Assembly: GCA_003313425.1 (NCBI GenBank)
Contig: NHZP01000032.1
Coordinates: forward strand, 310,001 to 374,000
Length of the DNA: 64,000 nt
Source of the DNA: Pseudopyrenochaeta lycopersici
Lineage: Eukaryota; Ascomycota; Dothideomycetes; Pleosporales; Pseudopyrenochaetaceae
Direction of reading: 5' to 3'
This document shows, one piece after another, positions 11,828 through 25,946 of the stretch. The notes below the pieces were generated by a model that ran no database searches, had not been told where the DNA came from, and saw nothing but the letters and a program-made list of their open reading frames with translations. The position numbers and the translations under genes were made by a program. Positions within the stretch are counted from its first letter, which is position 1; the number at the start of each line of letters is the position of its first letter.

Positions 11828-12634
11828 GGTGTAGATTGGGGTTGAGCTGGGGCGCTGTCACGAAGGGCAGAACGGCGAATTTTTTTTTATGGGGGTTATG
11901 CTCGGGGTGTGGTGTGTGCAGCAGGGGATTCTTGGAGGTGGAAGGGAGTATGGGTGGGAGGATTGTGGGTTGGAGGAAGCGGGCGCGTCATGCTAAATAC
12001 GTCAGCGGCCTTTCACAAGCCAGCCAGGCACACGAGTTGCACCCGCTGCAAGACACGGCGTGCCTGCATCCACTGCGGCAGGGCAGCGTGATGCGCGCGC
12101 AATGCACCTCGATGCTTATTCCCATGCGCACGCTGTCGTCGAACCCCCAGCGATGGCCTCGACCGCAATAATGCTTGACTCGTGATGATGGTCACGTGAC
12201 GTGCATGGCCCGAGCGCCGGCTGCTTTCCGTTGCTGCAGGTGCGACCAACTCCCAGACGAAAGCGTAAACACACGAGCCCGTCGACACAACAAACCACAA
12301 AGCGGGCCGGCCATTCTCGCCCACGACGCTTTTTGGACGTGGCATCGTTTTGCTAATATCCTATCCACGGTGCCTTGAGCTTCCGCGCCAGGCAAAGCTT
12401 GCTAGCCGGTTTCAGGGCCAAACAAACAAAATCAACAACACCCAAAGTCAAAGGTGACTAGAGCCACACGCCCACCGCGCCTCCATCGACACACGCGGCC
12501 ATCGCACAGTCTCTGGCATCCGTTCGCACCAGCTTGGACAGGGTTTCCATCATCTCGCCGCCCTTGGACCGCCGTTGCCAGTGCTTTGTTTTGGTGTAAA
12601 CAGAAGGAACTTCTGCCACCTCGGCCAACACGCA
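11828..12634. promoter_or_regulatory. Shared upstream region of YOP1 and the RFX gene
   Basis: An 807-bp non-coding interval between two divergently transcribed genes. It contains pyrimidine-rich stretches just before the RFX start (CAAACAAACAAAATCAACAACA region, 12419-12441). Open frames here are GC-rich shadows without motifs. No specific operator is claimed. Confidence 0.5.
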
Positions 12635-15236
12635 ATGGCTACCGACATCCGTCGCTCAAGGTCAAACACATCAATCTCTACTAGGAGCAATCGCCCGCTT
12701 TCACGCGCTTCCACCACCAGCGTGCACTCGTTTGAGCACTTCTCGCAGCAACCACAGCCCCCGCGCGCAGCCTCCTTCACCCAGCAACCTCAGTACAATG
12801 CGCCATTCACCACCGACGCCCTGCAGCCCGCTCTCCTACAGGCCGCTCAGCAAGTCAGCGCCCAGGACCAGCTCATAAACATGTCCCTCGAAAGCGTCCA
12901 GCAGTACCTTGGCTACCCAGCAGAGTCGACCCAGACAGCCCCCCAACCCGGCCCAATGCCCGCCCAGCCCATGGACGCTCACGCCTACCACAACTCCTTG
13001 CCACAACACTCGCAGCCACAGCACTTCATGGCACCGCCACTGGACCCTGAAGAGAGGAAGAAGAAGGGCTCTGCATCGGGCGCTGCCACCAACGACAAGG
13101 AGCTCCGACAGCTGTTAAACCAGAACGAGGGCCGCAACTTGAAGGACGTAGCTGCTGAAGTCATTCAGAACGACCGGACATCAAAGGCGGAGAAGTCCAA
13201 GCAGCTCTTTGCCATGCTTTGGTATGTTCATCCCTTGCATCATCTTCAGCGCTAACATCCCCTAGGTTGCAGTCGGTTTGCCGCCTCGCGAAGACTTCCG
13301 TACCCCGAAACCGCGTCTACTCAAAGTACGCAGAGCGCTGTGGCACTGACCGCGTCATTCCTCTCAACCCAGCATCGTTTGGAAAGCTTGTTCGTGTCAT
13401 CTTCCCTGGCATCCAGACTCGGCGCCTTGGTGTTCGTGGAGAGTCCAAGTATCACTACGTCGACTTGACCTTGATCAACGACAGCGACGACGGCGAAGAC
13501 ATTCGGAGACCCAGCACAGGCGCCGTAGCACAACACGCCATAAAGCGACAACAGTCGGCGGGCCCTCGACTCGACTTCAAGTATGCAATGTCAGATACTG
13601 CTCCTACAAGATATACTAACCCTGTCCAGTGCTATTCCACGGTTACCTGCAGACAGTGCACAGTTTCCCCCTCGAGACACTGGGGCTGATTCACCTGGCA
13701 CCATTTACACGCCCGCTTCGTCAAAAGGCCTTCTCTTCACCGACATCTATTCGAATCAATACCGGCCCTCGAACGCGCGGACAAGGACAACATACGAGCA
13801 CGAGCTCAAATTTCCCACGCCAGATGTTCTCGAAGCACCAGACGCCTTAGAGATTGAACTTCCAGATATCTCACCCTACCTCCCTGCACGGACAGACCCC
13901 GACTCCGCCCAAAACTTGATCGCAATGTACCGCTCACACGTTACCTCTCTGGTAGATGCTGTACGATATTGTAAAGAAAAGCAGTTCTTCCGGCTCTTTG
14001 GCACCTTTCACGGTACCCTGACTGTGCCCGTCCAGAAGCTCTTTGCAGCGCCTGAGCTGGCCCCGTGGATCAAAGAATGCGACTGGATGATGTACCAGAA
14101 GATGATCCGCAACGTCTCGCAACTTACTCTCCAGGTCGCGCCCCCGCCTGTGCTCCGCTTCCTTGACAATGTTGCAAAGACGCTACACTCACATATTACC
14201 GCCAAGTTTATCCAACTACCTAGCCACGTTCTTGAGGCGAAGCTGGAACCCGCGACCCTATTCGCCCACCTTCTCCGCCAAATGCTCCGCGTCAACTCCA
14301 CCGCCCACGCCGCCGCTGTAATGCTCACCGCAGAGGGCCATCGAACGCAGATGTTTGCAGACTGGTTGCAGCATGTCAACATCAAGCGCATCATTGCCAA
14401 CGAGATGCCCGGCTCATGTGGCCACGAAGAGGTGTACAACATCCTGACTACCGAGATCCGGTCCATGCTGGGTCCCTTGCCTCAGGAAATCCGACTACCC
14501 TCTGGAGACGTCTATCGCGTTGCTCACCCCGACCCTCCTGCAGACCCCTCAGAGTCCGTCATTGATCGCATCGCAGCGTTCCTCACTCGTCTACCCTCTC
14601 GCTTTCCTAGCGCACACGCTCGCACCATTCTTCATTGCGTCAGTGCCCTTGGATCAGCGGCCCTGCGCGAAATTACTGTCGAAAATGGCATCAGCTTCCA
14701 AGGCTGGTGGCTTACTAAGGTCTTTGTCGATGAGATGGCACAATGGCTGGCGTCTCTAGGAGGATTCCTAGGCCATGCGCCCCCGAACTGGAACTCTCCA
14801 ACCTATTCTCCAGTCATGGACGATCCTCTGAACGCCGGTATGACAAACGGAGGCAGTGGCAGTAACAACGAGAGCCGCTTCAGCAGCATGGACGCCGATT
14901 TTCCAGACCATTCCTTCATGTCCAACACGAGCAACGTTGCCATGCAGGACGCGGGCGCACATCAAGGTGAGTCTCCTGACCCTCTTTTTTTTCTTGTGAT
15001 GGTAGTTGACTAACACAAGATGATCAGCCAACACTCGACGATTTACTGAACAATCACAGTACGAATTGGGCTTCAGCTTCGATTACGACATGAACACGTC
15101 CCAACAGGAGCCGAACCACGATGACAGCGGCATTGGCCTGTGTGAAGACGGTATCGATGCCAAGTTTGCATCCAAGATGTCGCAGTCACTAAAGTCACAT
15201 CTTGCCCAAGCTCCTCTTCCACAGGGCGTCAGCTGA
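12635..15236 (+). CDS. RFX1: RFX-family winged-helix transcription factor
   Basis: Four exons, 12635-13221, 13266-13580, 13630-14966 and 15028-15236, with introns of 44, 49 and 61 nt, give 815 aa. Residues about 190-270 form the RFX DNA-binding domain: LFAMLWLQSVCRLAKT, VPRNRVYSKYAERC, LNPASFGKLVRVIFPG and TRRLGVRGESKYHY. The last contains the recognition wing. The Gln/Pro-rich N-terminus (FSQQPQPPRAASFTQQPQ) suggests an activation region. The C-terminal half (HSHITAKFIQLP, FADWLQHVNIKRII, FQGWWLTKVFVDEMAQWLAS) resembles the conserved dimerisation region of fungal RFX proteins such as Penicillium RFX1 and Acremonium CPCR1. Those regulate morphogenesis, cell-cycle or DNA-damage genes and beta-lactam synthesis. 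Nuclear location is expected. The ATG at 12635 is the first after pyrimidine-rich leader sequence. Confidence 0.93.
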
Positions 15237-15901
15237 TACGCCCCGAACCCGCATACACTTCTCCTTCCGCTCCATCTTGGACTCTATATCTTCCGTGCTT
15301 TGATTTTACGCGTTATGACGTCTCCGAAGTTACGACACATGCAAAAGCGGCTGGTCCTCCGGGAATGTCCTGTTTATACCTTTAATTTTGTACATGCTGC
15401 TGTTTATACGGCGTTGCTTTGGGACTTTCGCTGGCGCCTTGGCTATACCATGGGGTCATTGGCGTAGGCTTAGTTTTGTTGGCCTCTGTTATTTCCTAGG
15501 GCTGTTCAGCTCTTGTTAATTTTGTTAGTCTTGTTAGAGGGCCTCTTGGCAGTAGCATGGAATGGTGTCGGTTGTGCTGGGTCGAGTTTGGATATTAGAT
15601 GGCACGCTTTTGCCGTTGGATAAGAATCAATTTTTCAGAACAACTCTTCCTCAACCAGTCATACCATCTGAGCATGCGACAAGAATGATTTTGCCGACGA
15701 TCATGCAGATAGTCCATTCCCGTTCTGGGTACTCACGAGCATATTATTAAGCGAAACATCTAGTCCGATCGCTCAATTCCGACTCATCCATCGGACTTTT
15801 CTCGAAGTACTATATATGCATGTACATTCAATTCAGTCTGTACTATATCGTTCCAACCCCCCTTACCCATTCCCAACCAAACCTTAAGGTCTTCTGTTTC
15901 C
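15237..15901. other. RFX 3' flank and aminotransferase promoter
   Basis: No gene seen in 665 bp. The first part is T-rich, consistent with a 3' UTR. At 15811-15820 an ACTATATATG sequence about 90 bp before the next start is a possible TATA element. Confidence 0.4.
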
Positions 15902-17366
15902 ATGTTATCCGCAAGAGGCCAGGCCAACGCCGATCAACTAGATATCCCATGGCGCTTTCTCCCCAGCGGCACACCGTATGATGCAGAGAAGCATCCCGAG
16001 GGCTTGATTTCTTTTGCTACGGCGGAGAATGCGCTGGTGCAGGGGGAGTTGGAGGCGTTTGCGAGGAAGGTAAATGATTTTTTGTTTTTGGCCTATTTGG
16101 TGAGAGTAGAGTAAGGAGTAAACGAGAAAAGGACTTTCAGGATCATGAGTAATATGGTATAGTGTTGTGGTTGACACTATGCAGGTCCACATCCCCGGTG
16201 ATGCATTCAGATATGCATACTGCAGCGCAGGTGGTCCCCGCCTACCCCAAGCATTCGCCACACATATAAACGAGTACTTCTCCCCTTATCAGCCGATCAA
16301 AAGTGAGAATGTCAAAATCACAGCTGCGGCAACTGCATTACATGATGTCCTCGCCTTTTCTCTCGCCGCCCCCGGTGAAGCCATATTAACTAGCAAGCCG
16401 TACTATGGCCGTTTTGAAATTGACTTTGCGAATAAAGCGCAGATCAGGCTTGTTGCAGCGGAGACGGATCATGAGGAGTGTTTTGGGGAAGGGGTTGTTG
16501 AGAGGTTTGAAGAGGCGTTTGTCAGGAGTGAGAAGGAGGGGGTGAAGATTAAGGCATTGTTACTTGTTAATCCTCATAATCCTCTCGGTCAGTTTACTCA
16601 TATCTCACTACTTAATTCTCCAATCTATTGTTTAAAACTAATCACCTTATCAGGACGATGCTACCCACGCACCACCCTCACAGCACTCATGCGCTTCTGC
16701 AACACTCACAACATCCACCTCATCTCCGACGAAATCTACGCCCTAAGCGTCTTCCAAAACCCCGCGTCCCCCTCCGCAACCCCATTCACGTCAATCCTCT
16801 CCATCGACCCAGCAGATATCATCGACCCGACTCTCGTCCATGCAACATATGGCCTCTCCAAGGACTTCGGCGCAGCAGGCCTCAAAGTCGGCGTTCTCAT
16901 CTCGCAGAACGAGCAGCTAAAAAAAGCAGTGCACGCTGTACTCCGCTTCCACGGCGTCAGCGGGCCCAGCGTCGCTATCGCAACTGCCATGCTGGAAGAT
17001 CGAATCTGGTGCCGTGCCTTTGTCGAGCTATCGCGGTCCAGGATCGCAGAAGCATACATTTTCTTCACCTCGCGCCTCACCGAAATGGGCATCCAGTACT
17101 TCGAAGGTGGCAACGCCGGGTTTTTCCTCTGGATCGATTTATCCCCGTTCCTCCCACCGAGCGGTGCGCGAGGGGGCCTGACGGATCGGCAGAGGGAGAT
17201 CGCGCTTGCGGATCGGTTGTTGGAAGCGGGATTGATGCTGCAGCCGGGTGAGGAGCATGGGGTGCGTGTGGGGTGGTTTAGAGTTGTGTTTACGATGGAG
17301 AGGCGGGCTGTGGAGGAGGGATTGAGGAGGATGGAGGGTGTTGTGAGGGGGATATCTTGGGGGTGA
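15902..17366 (+). CDS. ACC-synthase-like PLP-dependent class I/II aminotransferase
   Basis: Three exons, 15902-16069, 16185-16587 and 16654-17366, with introns of 115 and 66 nt, give 427 aa. Motifs of fold-type I aminotransferases are in order: YCSAGGPRLPQAFA near residue 65, AATALHDVLAFSLAAPG, YYGRFEIDF, LLLVNPHNPLGRCYP, SDEIYALSVF, and YGLSKDFGAAGLKVG, with the PLP-binding lysine in SKDFG. The pattern is closest to 1-aminocyclopropane-1-carboxylate synthases and their fungal relatives, which often act in specialised metabolism rather than ethylene formation. The C-terminal WFRVVFTMERRAVEEGLRRM carries the Arg expected to bind the substrate carboxylate. The actual substrate cannot be told from sequence. 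No partner biosynthetic gene is adjacent. Confidence 0.88.
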
Positions 17367-18423
17367 GGGGGTGGTAGTGGAGGAGTGGAATCTACATGGT
17401 GGAATCTATCTCCCAGACGTTTGACGTTTTGCTGCGGTTTATATGCTTAATGACGCGAGGTGGTGAGAGTGGAGAGTTTATGGAGAATTGTTAAATCGAG
17501 ATCATAGTTAAAAGTAGACGTGCTTGGGTAGTGGGATGAAGACTACATGGGATGAGGATATAACACGCTGTATGACTGACAACACACAGTAGTGATTGTG
17601 AGAGACGCGATTTTTTATGTTTGAGTCATGCATTGCGTTATATGGTGGCCTCGATGAATCATTCACAAGATACACTCAGGAAGTGTGAGTACATTGCGTA
17701 TATCGTCAAAGAATATATCAATGTGATAGTTAAGATTCACGAACATGACTTGCACAAAAGTTGTTAATAGTATGACTATGGTCCTAGTTTTATTGATGAA
17801 ATATTTCTTATTTGAATGAGTAATGATCGTTTAGTAGTGCAAGATTTTATTTTGAACTTTAAAATAAACCAGAAAAAATACTGTTCATGTAATATATTTG
17901 GGATATGAATTTAATTCATGTTTGAAAATCCTTCAATGTTGGGGTGTGGTATTAAAACAGGTACTAGGGGATTTTATGGTCTACTCAATCCAGACTTGTG
18001 TGACTTGAACACATGAATTTATATGCTGGAGAGCATAAACCCCCAGTGAGTAGAGACTTGCGTCGAATTAGTGTTTTCGCTGCCCTTTTCACCGTAGAAT
18101 GTACGTATCCGTTGTTACATCGAGGCTTTGTGTTCGAGTTTGAGTGTGAGGTGTCACCATGTAATTGTTTCAGTGCATAGCATAGCTGGGTGTCGACCGC
18201 TGGCTAGTGCTGATCTATTTTTGCGTTTGCGTGTGACTAATTATATCTGATAGCATTGCGCGTGTTGGAGGCTAGGAGTTTGGAATGGGTCATCCCCATT
18301 GATTTCACCTCTTCACTCTATGCTAACGGGCGTATTGCTTGGCGTTCCATAGCCCAAAACCCCCGCTACCGACTTTCTCTTTTGGCATTACTTCCTCACC
18401 TCATTCAACCACTTGTGCCAACA
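17367..18423. other. AT-rich intergenic stretch
   Basis: About 1 kb, strongly AT-rich between 17500 and 18000 with TGTGAG-type words. No open frame of interest and no transposon ends recognised. An upstream in-frame extension of the next gene begins only with non-ATG codons and was not used. Confidence 0.45.
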
Positions 18424-19152
18424 ATGGCCTCTCCAGCACAGCCATTCCGCTTCCTCGACCTCCCTGCAGAGCTGCGCCTCATGATCTACGGCCACCTGAC
18501 AATCATAACGAAGCACCATAGACTCAAAAATTCAATATTCCAACGCAAGAATGACAAAATACCAAAAAAGGCATCCTACATCGTCCTTGTTGCCAGGTCC
18601 TTGCCTGTAAGCCTCTTAGCAACTTGTCATTTGGTACAGACAGAGTGCAAACCCATCTTGGCTCCATTGCTTGACACTTTGCGCTCTGAACCAGCATGTT
18701 TCATTATTCACGCTTCACATCATACTAAATTTCATGAGGGTGGCGGGTTTGCAGACCTTGTCGGAGAAAATGAGAAAAACATGCGAGTCTACGGTAAAGA
18801 TGCTCCATTTATCGCGAAGACTCCGCCCCGGTTGTACTGGAGGACTCATAATTGTACTGAAGAAGACCATAGTAGCAGAATTACCTCAAATATTGGATGT
18901 CGTTCGAGCCCTGTCATCGACATTGACCTCGAAGAACACGCCGTCATTGTCGAATTCATTCGGAGGTGCGCACGCTATCTGTATCTCCATAAACCAGAGC
19001 GAATTACCATTTTTCTTCACACAGATCCAGAATTCAAACTAGAGAACAGGAACTTAGGAATATTAGGCGAGTTATGGCTACCGTTTTTGGGCTTCCGGGG
19101 CTCTGGGGATAGTTTTATAGAATTTCCCGGCACTATAGGAGAAGAGTGTTGA
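18424..19152 (+). CDS. F-box-like (2EXR-type) domain protein, copy 2
   Basis: Single-exon frame of 242 aa from ATG 18424 (MASPAQPFRFLDLPAELRLM). The box FRFLDLPAELRLMIYGHL is nearly the same as in the gene at 9076-9960. It is followed by the usual second block (LLATCHLVQTECKPI) and a C-terminal hydrophobic-basic stretch, ARYLYLHKPERITIFLHTDP. Probable adaptor-type protein of unknown role. The frame also extends 168 nt upstream without an ATG that fits better. Confidence 0.8.
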   Translation: MASPAQPFRFLDLPAELRLMIYGHLTIITKHHRLKNSIFQRKNDKIPKKASYIVLVARSLPVSLLATCHLVQTECKPILAPLLDTLRSEPACFIIHASHHTKFHEGGGFADLVGENEKNMRVYGKDAPFIAKTPPRLYWRTHNCTEEDHSSRITSNIGCRSSPVIDIDLEEHAVIVEFIRRCARYLYLHKPERITIFLHTDPEFKLENRNLGILGELWLPFLGFRGSGDSFIEFPGTIGEEC

Positions 19153-19844
19153 TTCCTTAGTTCTGTGGAAGGTGGATAGCAACCATAACTTACATTGAGG
19201 AGCTTGCAGGCTAGTGGATTTAAATACTACGTACAGAAGAGTGGGAAACTGCGTGGCTGGAAGCTGGAAAATTTATACATGCTCTCACGGAAGTAGAAGA
19301 GCTAGAATTCATTGGTTTGTCATGATAGGGACGTGTAATCATCTTGGTTGGGGTTTCTTGGTTGGATGTGGACAAGACTGGTTGCTTTTACTGTTGTGGC
19401 ATCTTTGGTCGGGATATCAACAGGTCTTGCCATTAAAGTCGATTATCGGCACAACCATTAATATGTTCCCGTCTTTCAAATTTGGGTACTTTGATCATCT
19501 ACCTCCACGCATCTAACTAGATATGGACTTCCGATAGGATAAAGGGGAGTAAGAATAGGTAAAAGCAGCTGTCATCAAGATGGATAGTAAGGAAACGCTG
19601 TAAATTAAAGGAGAATGGCCTTAAATTATATATGATAGTCCTTCTCAAAAAGATTTAGCTGAGAACTTCGCTATACCCAAATCACAGAGGAGCATCTCTG
19701 GTGATAACAGAACACAGACAACGCATTTAATTTTTCAAGCTCTTCAATATATTTGATGACAAAGTGCTTTACAACCATTTGAACTATGCAGCTTCACTCC
19801 TTCATGCGCGCACATCTCCTACATCGCGACCAACGAACGAACAT
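19153..19844. other. Intergenic stretch, no gene seen
   Basis: Convergent 3' flanks of the F-box-like and glucoamylase genes. A 100-codon open frame at 19214-19516 has no motif and is Trp/Gly-rich by chance composition. Confidence 0.45.
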
Positions 19845-21668
<1,824 letters not shown>

Positions 21669-23242
21669 CGTTGGTTATTTTTGTAAAGATGGAAGCTGGA
21701 GTGACGGGCATCTTGTCGAGGATGTTAAGCAAAATATATACTCCATCTTGGTGACAGGTTCGCGGGTCTGCTGTGCGACCCCACATGCATCCTACCCACC
21801 TCCAGTAAACATCGCCAGGTACCAGCAGCTGAGTAGCGGACGCTACGGTAGCTCATGCTGCCACAGAAGCGGGAACGAGGTGGCCCATGATGTGCTTCAA
21901 GCGGACCGACGTTGAACGAATGGACGGCCGTAGCAATTGAGCCTCATTTAGAGCATGCACTAGCGCGTAGAGTCCTGACGAATAGAAATGGGGAGCTAGA
22001 AGATGCACGACGAGCATGTGAAGAAGAAGAAGTTAAATTAGACTTCTTCCCCGGATTCAGCCCTTGCCAATCATCTCACGTGGATGGCGGGGTTCACGGC
22101 GCCTTCCTATTTTGCACTAGCTCCCGCGCCTAAACAGCTGTTCATCCAGCGCACCCGCGTCATCGGTCAAACACCATAACACACCATGCCAGCTGAAGAT
22201 ACATCTCCATAGTGCGCGGCTTGTACAAATACAAGACTATACGCGCGCCGACAGCCGTGCAATGGGAACGTTCATCTTAAAATGAAGAGACGGCCCGGTA
22301 CATCGTTTGCATGCTTCCTAGATGTACAGGACTACACATCTTGCTTGACTTGCATACACGGGGAAATGAAAGGCCGAATGTGAATATTCAAGGTTCACTA
22401 TGGACAAGAACTCGGGCCGGCCGTCATATTTTCGAACGGCGCCCGTACTAATGTCTCCAGCGCACGTCTACAGTATGGTCTATTGTCTCAAGCTTGGGAA
22501 AGTCCGCCTGCACTATGTTCTTGAGTAGTAGAGTACTACTCTCGCCGATCTCGCTGAGGCTTGTATAGCTTCGAAGCAGATTGCAAGTGGAAACTCGGCA
22601 ATGTCGCACGTCTCGTATACATCCAAATTCAGCCTCGTCTGGCACTATCGTATGGTTTGAACCCAAACTTACGTCTCTACAACAAACCCCTGGTCTTCTA
22701 CTCTTCATCTTCTGCCTCTTCCTCTTCTACCACACCGCCATAGCACACAAGGCCCATTCTCCTCATTTCTGCGTCTCCCAAGCCGAGCATCATACATATC
22801 TTGAAGTGATCTTCCATTGGCGGGGGCGGTGCATATTGGCGGCCGTCATGTGTGTGTTTTAGCATGAATGAAAAAGATGCAGTCTTCCATCGCGAGCACT
22901 TTACAGCAAGATGGAAAGCAAAGCGGCGCACTAGCCAACTGAGCCTAGCTGGCGCCGTGTGTCCATGGGTTCGATAAACTCCACTAGTGAGCAAATAGTA
23001 CAGTGTTGCTGCTGGGGACACGGTGATGGTAACAACTTTTTCTTGGAAGACGCTCGGAATTTCAGTTATGATGGTGATGGGTGGGTATCTGTACTGTGAG
23101 TCAGTGGAGAGAAATTATTAATGGATACGTAAGGGTCGTACGAGGTACTCTCAAGGACTCTACAGATTTCCAAACGCCGAAAGACATTTGTGAATCACTT
23201 TGAATAGATCCTAGATAGGTTCCGCGCGCAAGAAACATTGAC
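21669..23242. other. Intergenic stretch between glucoamylase and an F-box-like gene
   Basis: About 1.6 kb including the glucoamylase promoter. Minus-strand frames at 22448-22708 and 22698-23021 look faintly coding (SLSEIGESSTLLLKNIV; EEEEAEDEE end) and a good donor-like GTAAGTTTGG lies between them, but no consistent gene could be assembled. Confidence 0.4.
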
Positions 23243-23860
23243 CTACCGGAATTGCGCATCGTATCCCACCCGAGAGGACTCGACAGCGTGGAGGATGAAA
23301 GATACAATTGCTGTAATAGCAACGTGGTTATCATTGTCGATAAACTTCGTAAGGCCAAGCCTGATTCGCAGGTCTTCAATGCGAAGTAGCCCCTGTCGGT
23401 ATAAGAAGATAGCATCGATGGCAAAGTTGTCACCCATGGCGTGCATGATCTTGTCGAAGACATTGTCAGCCGCGTTGAAACAATCACGTGTCGAAACAAG
23501 TCCCAGGAGACTGTGCGCCTCAACAATGATCATCGGCCGGTCCTCCAGCATTTTATTCATCCGCGGTCTGAGTATGTAAGAGGCTTCTGCGTTCACGAAG
23601 TGGCTCGTTGCGAGAATGGAAACCCCGGAAATGGATTTGTTGACTAACGTGATATGGTGCTCCTGGTCCTGCAGTGGGATGACATGCTGGTTATGGGTAA
23701 TGTGACCTAATTCTTCGTATACCATGAAACGTACCTCTTGTGGCAGATCTAGGAATCTAAAGAGTGGGACAGCATTGTCATTGACGGCCTCCACATTGCT
23801 CCTGTTGGGCTCGAACATAAGTGCTGACATGAATTCGTACGAGGCTCTTACAAAAGCCAT
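23243..23860 (-). CDS. F-box-like (2EXR-type) domain protein, copy 3
   Basis: Single-exon frame of 205 aa from ATG 23860. The box is LFRFLDLPQEVRFMVYEEL at residues about 33-51, followed by ILATSHFVNAEASYILRP, the same order as in the two related genes at 9.1 and 18.4 kb. The C-terminus (FIDNDNHVAITAIVSFILHA) resembles the terminal block of copy 2. It is shorter than the others, and the coding end may lie in a further exon: a GTAGGT donor follows, but the downstream acceptor gives an immediate stop. Function unknown. Confidence 0.75.
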   Translation of the reverse strand: MAFVRASYEFMSALMFEPNRSNVEAVNDNAVPLFRFLDLPQEVRFMVYEELGHITHNQHVIPLQDQEHHITLVNKSISGVSILATSHFVNAEASYILRPRMNKMLEDRPMIIVEAHSLLGLVSTRDCFNAADNVFDKIMHAMGDNFAIDAIFLYRQGLLRIEDLRIRLGLTKFIDNDNHVAITAIVSFILHAVESSRVGYDAQFR

Positions 23861-24686
23861 GGTATTAGTCTGTCTGGTCGTGGACGCAAATTAATTCGAG
23901 GTCTATTAAGGTGCCAGAACTATGCATTGAAGGTCTTTTCAGACGCTCATTGACTTTCAGCGTGGGATGTGTGTAGTTGAATTAGAGTTGATGAGAGAAG
24001 AAATTCCGGCGTCCTCCTTGTGTAGCAAGTAGATATATCGTAGCGAGGGAGCAAACAGCAATACTTTTGGGGTGAAAGAATAGAAGTATTGCAATTGCAT
24101 TCCAACACTATCAGATTGTGCATAACCGTCATTCACACCGCCGCCTTTCATTATATGGGAACTACCTTTCCTTCTACGCGTGAAGGAGGGATTTCATATA
24201 ATGTATTTCGTCATTTTCTACTTACCAACTGAGTTATACACACTCAATGTTAACCATTTCTCTTGCACACGATTCCATGCAAGGAAGCCATTGTCTTCAA
24301 TTTGGGAACTGGCACTATGATTCAAAATCGTCAACGACTGAGTAAGATGGCTTTAGAGCAACTAAGTGAGAGATTACAAGAGAGATTTCGAGGCGTTTGC
24401 GGTGCCAAGAATTTAATTATTGCTGCACACAAGGTCGATGACACATTCTAGTCGAGCACTTTAACCAGGTTGGTGCAGCAAAATATTAGAGCGTGAATTA
24501 GAATCTTGGAAAATTAAACCATGTTTACATTACACAATCGAGATACTCTCAGTACCAATCACCCCTCTATCCATCTCAGGATCTCACACACCTTCTGAGT
24601 CCAGTGTTCGAGAATCACTCGAAGCTCAAATGCAACTCCAATCCCAAATCGAACCAATAAAACCCCGCTCAATGCATCCGAGAACC
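23861..24686. other. Intergenic stretch, no gene seen
   Basis: About 0.8 kb, AT-rich. A 62-codon plus frame at 24263-24451 (ALEQLSERLQERFRGVCG) is the only coding-like trace and is unsupported. Confidence 0.4.
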
Positions 24687-25601
24687 CTATTTCAAGCCCG
24701 AAAACTTCGTATCCTGCAACCTTCTCTGCCACACACTCGCCGCAGCCGTGAACCCCAAATTCCACGGAATCCAATCTTTGAAATCTTTGGGCGAGTACAG
24801 CCTCCCGTTCCTCGCCGCAACACCGAGTCGTGGCCCTGCGCCGCCGCCCTCACTGGGGACCTTATGGCTCTCACGCAGATCAAGGTGGTAGGCCTTGAGG
24901 TCTGCATTTGTACACGGTGTAAAGAAGCAGGTGCACACACATATGCGTCTCGGAAATTTTGCATCGGGGATTGAAGTATAGTACCCCAGTGCGTGCCGCG
25001 AATCTGGGTAGAAGCGTGGCAGGAAGGCGACCGTGACTTCGAAGGGATTGGGGGGTGGTTTGTACGGCACATCTTCGGGGAAGACACCTGGTGTGAGTTT
25101 GGGGAGCGGTTCTGTTAGGTCGAGGTTCGGGAGGTGGTTGAGTGCGGAGGTGAAGTCAATGAATGGGAGGTTCTTCTGAGCTACGCGGACTATAGCCAAG
25201 AAGACAGCGGGATTCTGTGTTTCTGCTTGATAAATGGAGTGTTTGTAATCGAAGATTGTAGCAGGAGGTTCGGGCTTTTTTGTGTAGTCAATATTTGGAT
25301 CAGGGTTGCCAGCTCTTCCTAACTCTTCTTCGTCATTTTCTCCGAGGTCTGGCAAATCCTTGGGCTCGGTGCCATTATTTCGATACTCATCAAAATCCGT
25401 CCAGATGTCCACGTAGTCGTTCCGCTTATTGAGCGAATCGAGGTAATGCTCAAATCCCACCAACCCACGCAGGACTCGTTCGGACTCCACCGATTTCACG
25501 ACGATGTCGTCTTGGTGGGAGTCCCATGGATATTTAGCTCGTGCGGGGCCAGAATCAACTTGGCTTGATAAGTTTGAGGCATTTTTCTTTTTCGGAGCCA
25601 T
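24687..25601 (-). CDS. Unrecognised protein with lysine-rich start
   Basis: Single open frame of 304 aa from ATG 25601, beginning MAPKKKNASNLSS. It contains RVLRGLVGFEHYLDSLNKRN, an acidic patch (LGENDEEELG), PFIDFTSALNHLPNLDLTEP, and a Cys/Phe cluster CVCTCFFTPC. No family is recognised. There is no signal peptide or membrane segment. Codon usage and length support a real gene. The short basic N-terminus might be a nuclear signal, but that is a guess. It is transcribed in the same direction as RIX1, 345 bp downstream of it. Confidence 0.55.
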   Translation of the reverse strand: MAPKKKNASNLSSQVDSGPARAKYPWDSHQDDIVVKSVESERVLRGLVGFEHYLDSLNKRNDYVDIWTDFDEYRNNGTEPKDLPDLGENDEEELGRAGNPDPNIDYTKKPEPPATIFDYKHSIYQAETQNPAVFLAIVRVAQKNLPFIDFTSALNHLPNLDLTEPLPKLTPGVFPEDVPYKPPPNPFEVTVAFLPRFYPDSRHALGYYTSIPDAKFPRRICVCTCFFTPCTNADLKAYHLDLRESHKVPSEGGGAGPRLGVAARNGRLYSPKDFKDWIPWNLGFTAAASVWQRRLQDTKFSGLK

Positions 25602-25946
25602 GCCGAGTGGATGCTGGATTATTTTTAGATGTTATTGTTGCAAGGTTGCCCAAGTGTCTTGGAGGTTATATAGGCCTTCGGACTAGAGGTTGGGTTAATG
25701 TCACCAAACTTCTTTTTTCTATGTAAGGTGATTGCTTTGACATCAATAGAACTAGAGAGCGCACATTGGCAGGTGCTCAGTTTTATGACTTGAGTCCTAG
25801 AATCACGAAGACAAACGAAGTGTTCGAGGACAAGTACACGTCAGTTGTCCGTCCGTGCACACCGAGAAATCAAACCACGATGACTATTAAAGACCAAAAC
25901 TTCCATCATTATTGGAAGGGCGCCCAAGTCGCTCCTACAAAAATCT

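Noticed and set aside
12013..12795. Several GC-rich open frames on both strands between YOP1 and the RFX gene
   Set aside because: Mutually overlapping, without motifs, in a promoter region; typical of GC-rich non-coding DNA.
22448..23021. Possible two-exon gene on the minus strand with an acidic end and a strong donor-like site
   Set aside because: The frames cannot be joined by a GT-AG intron with a branch site, and no motif is recognised.
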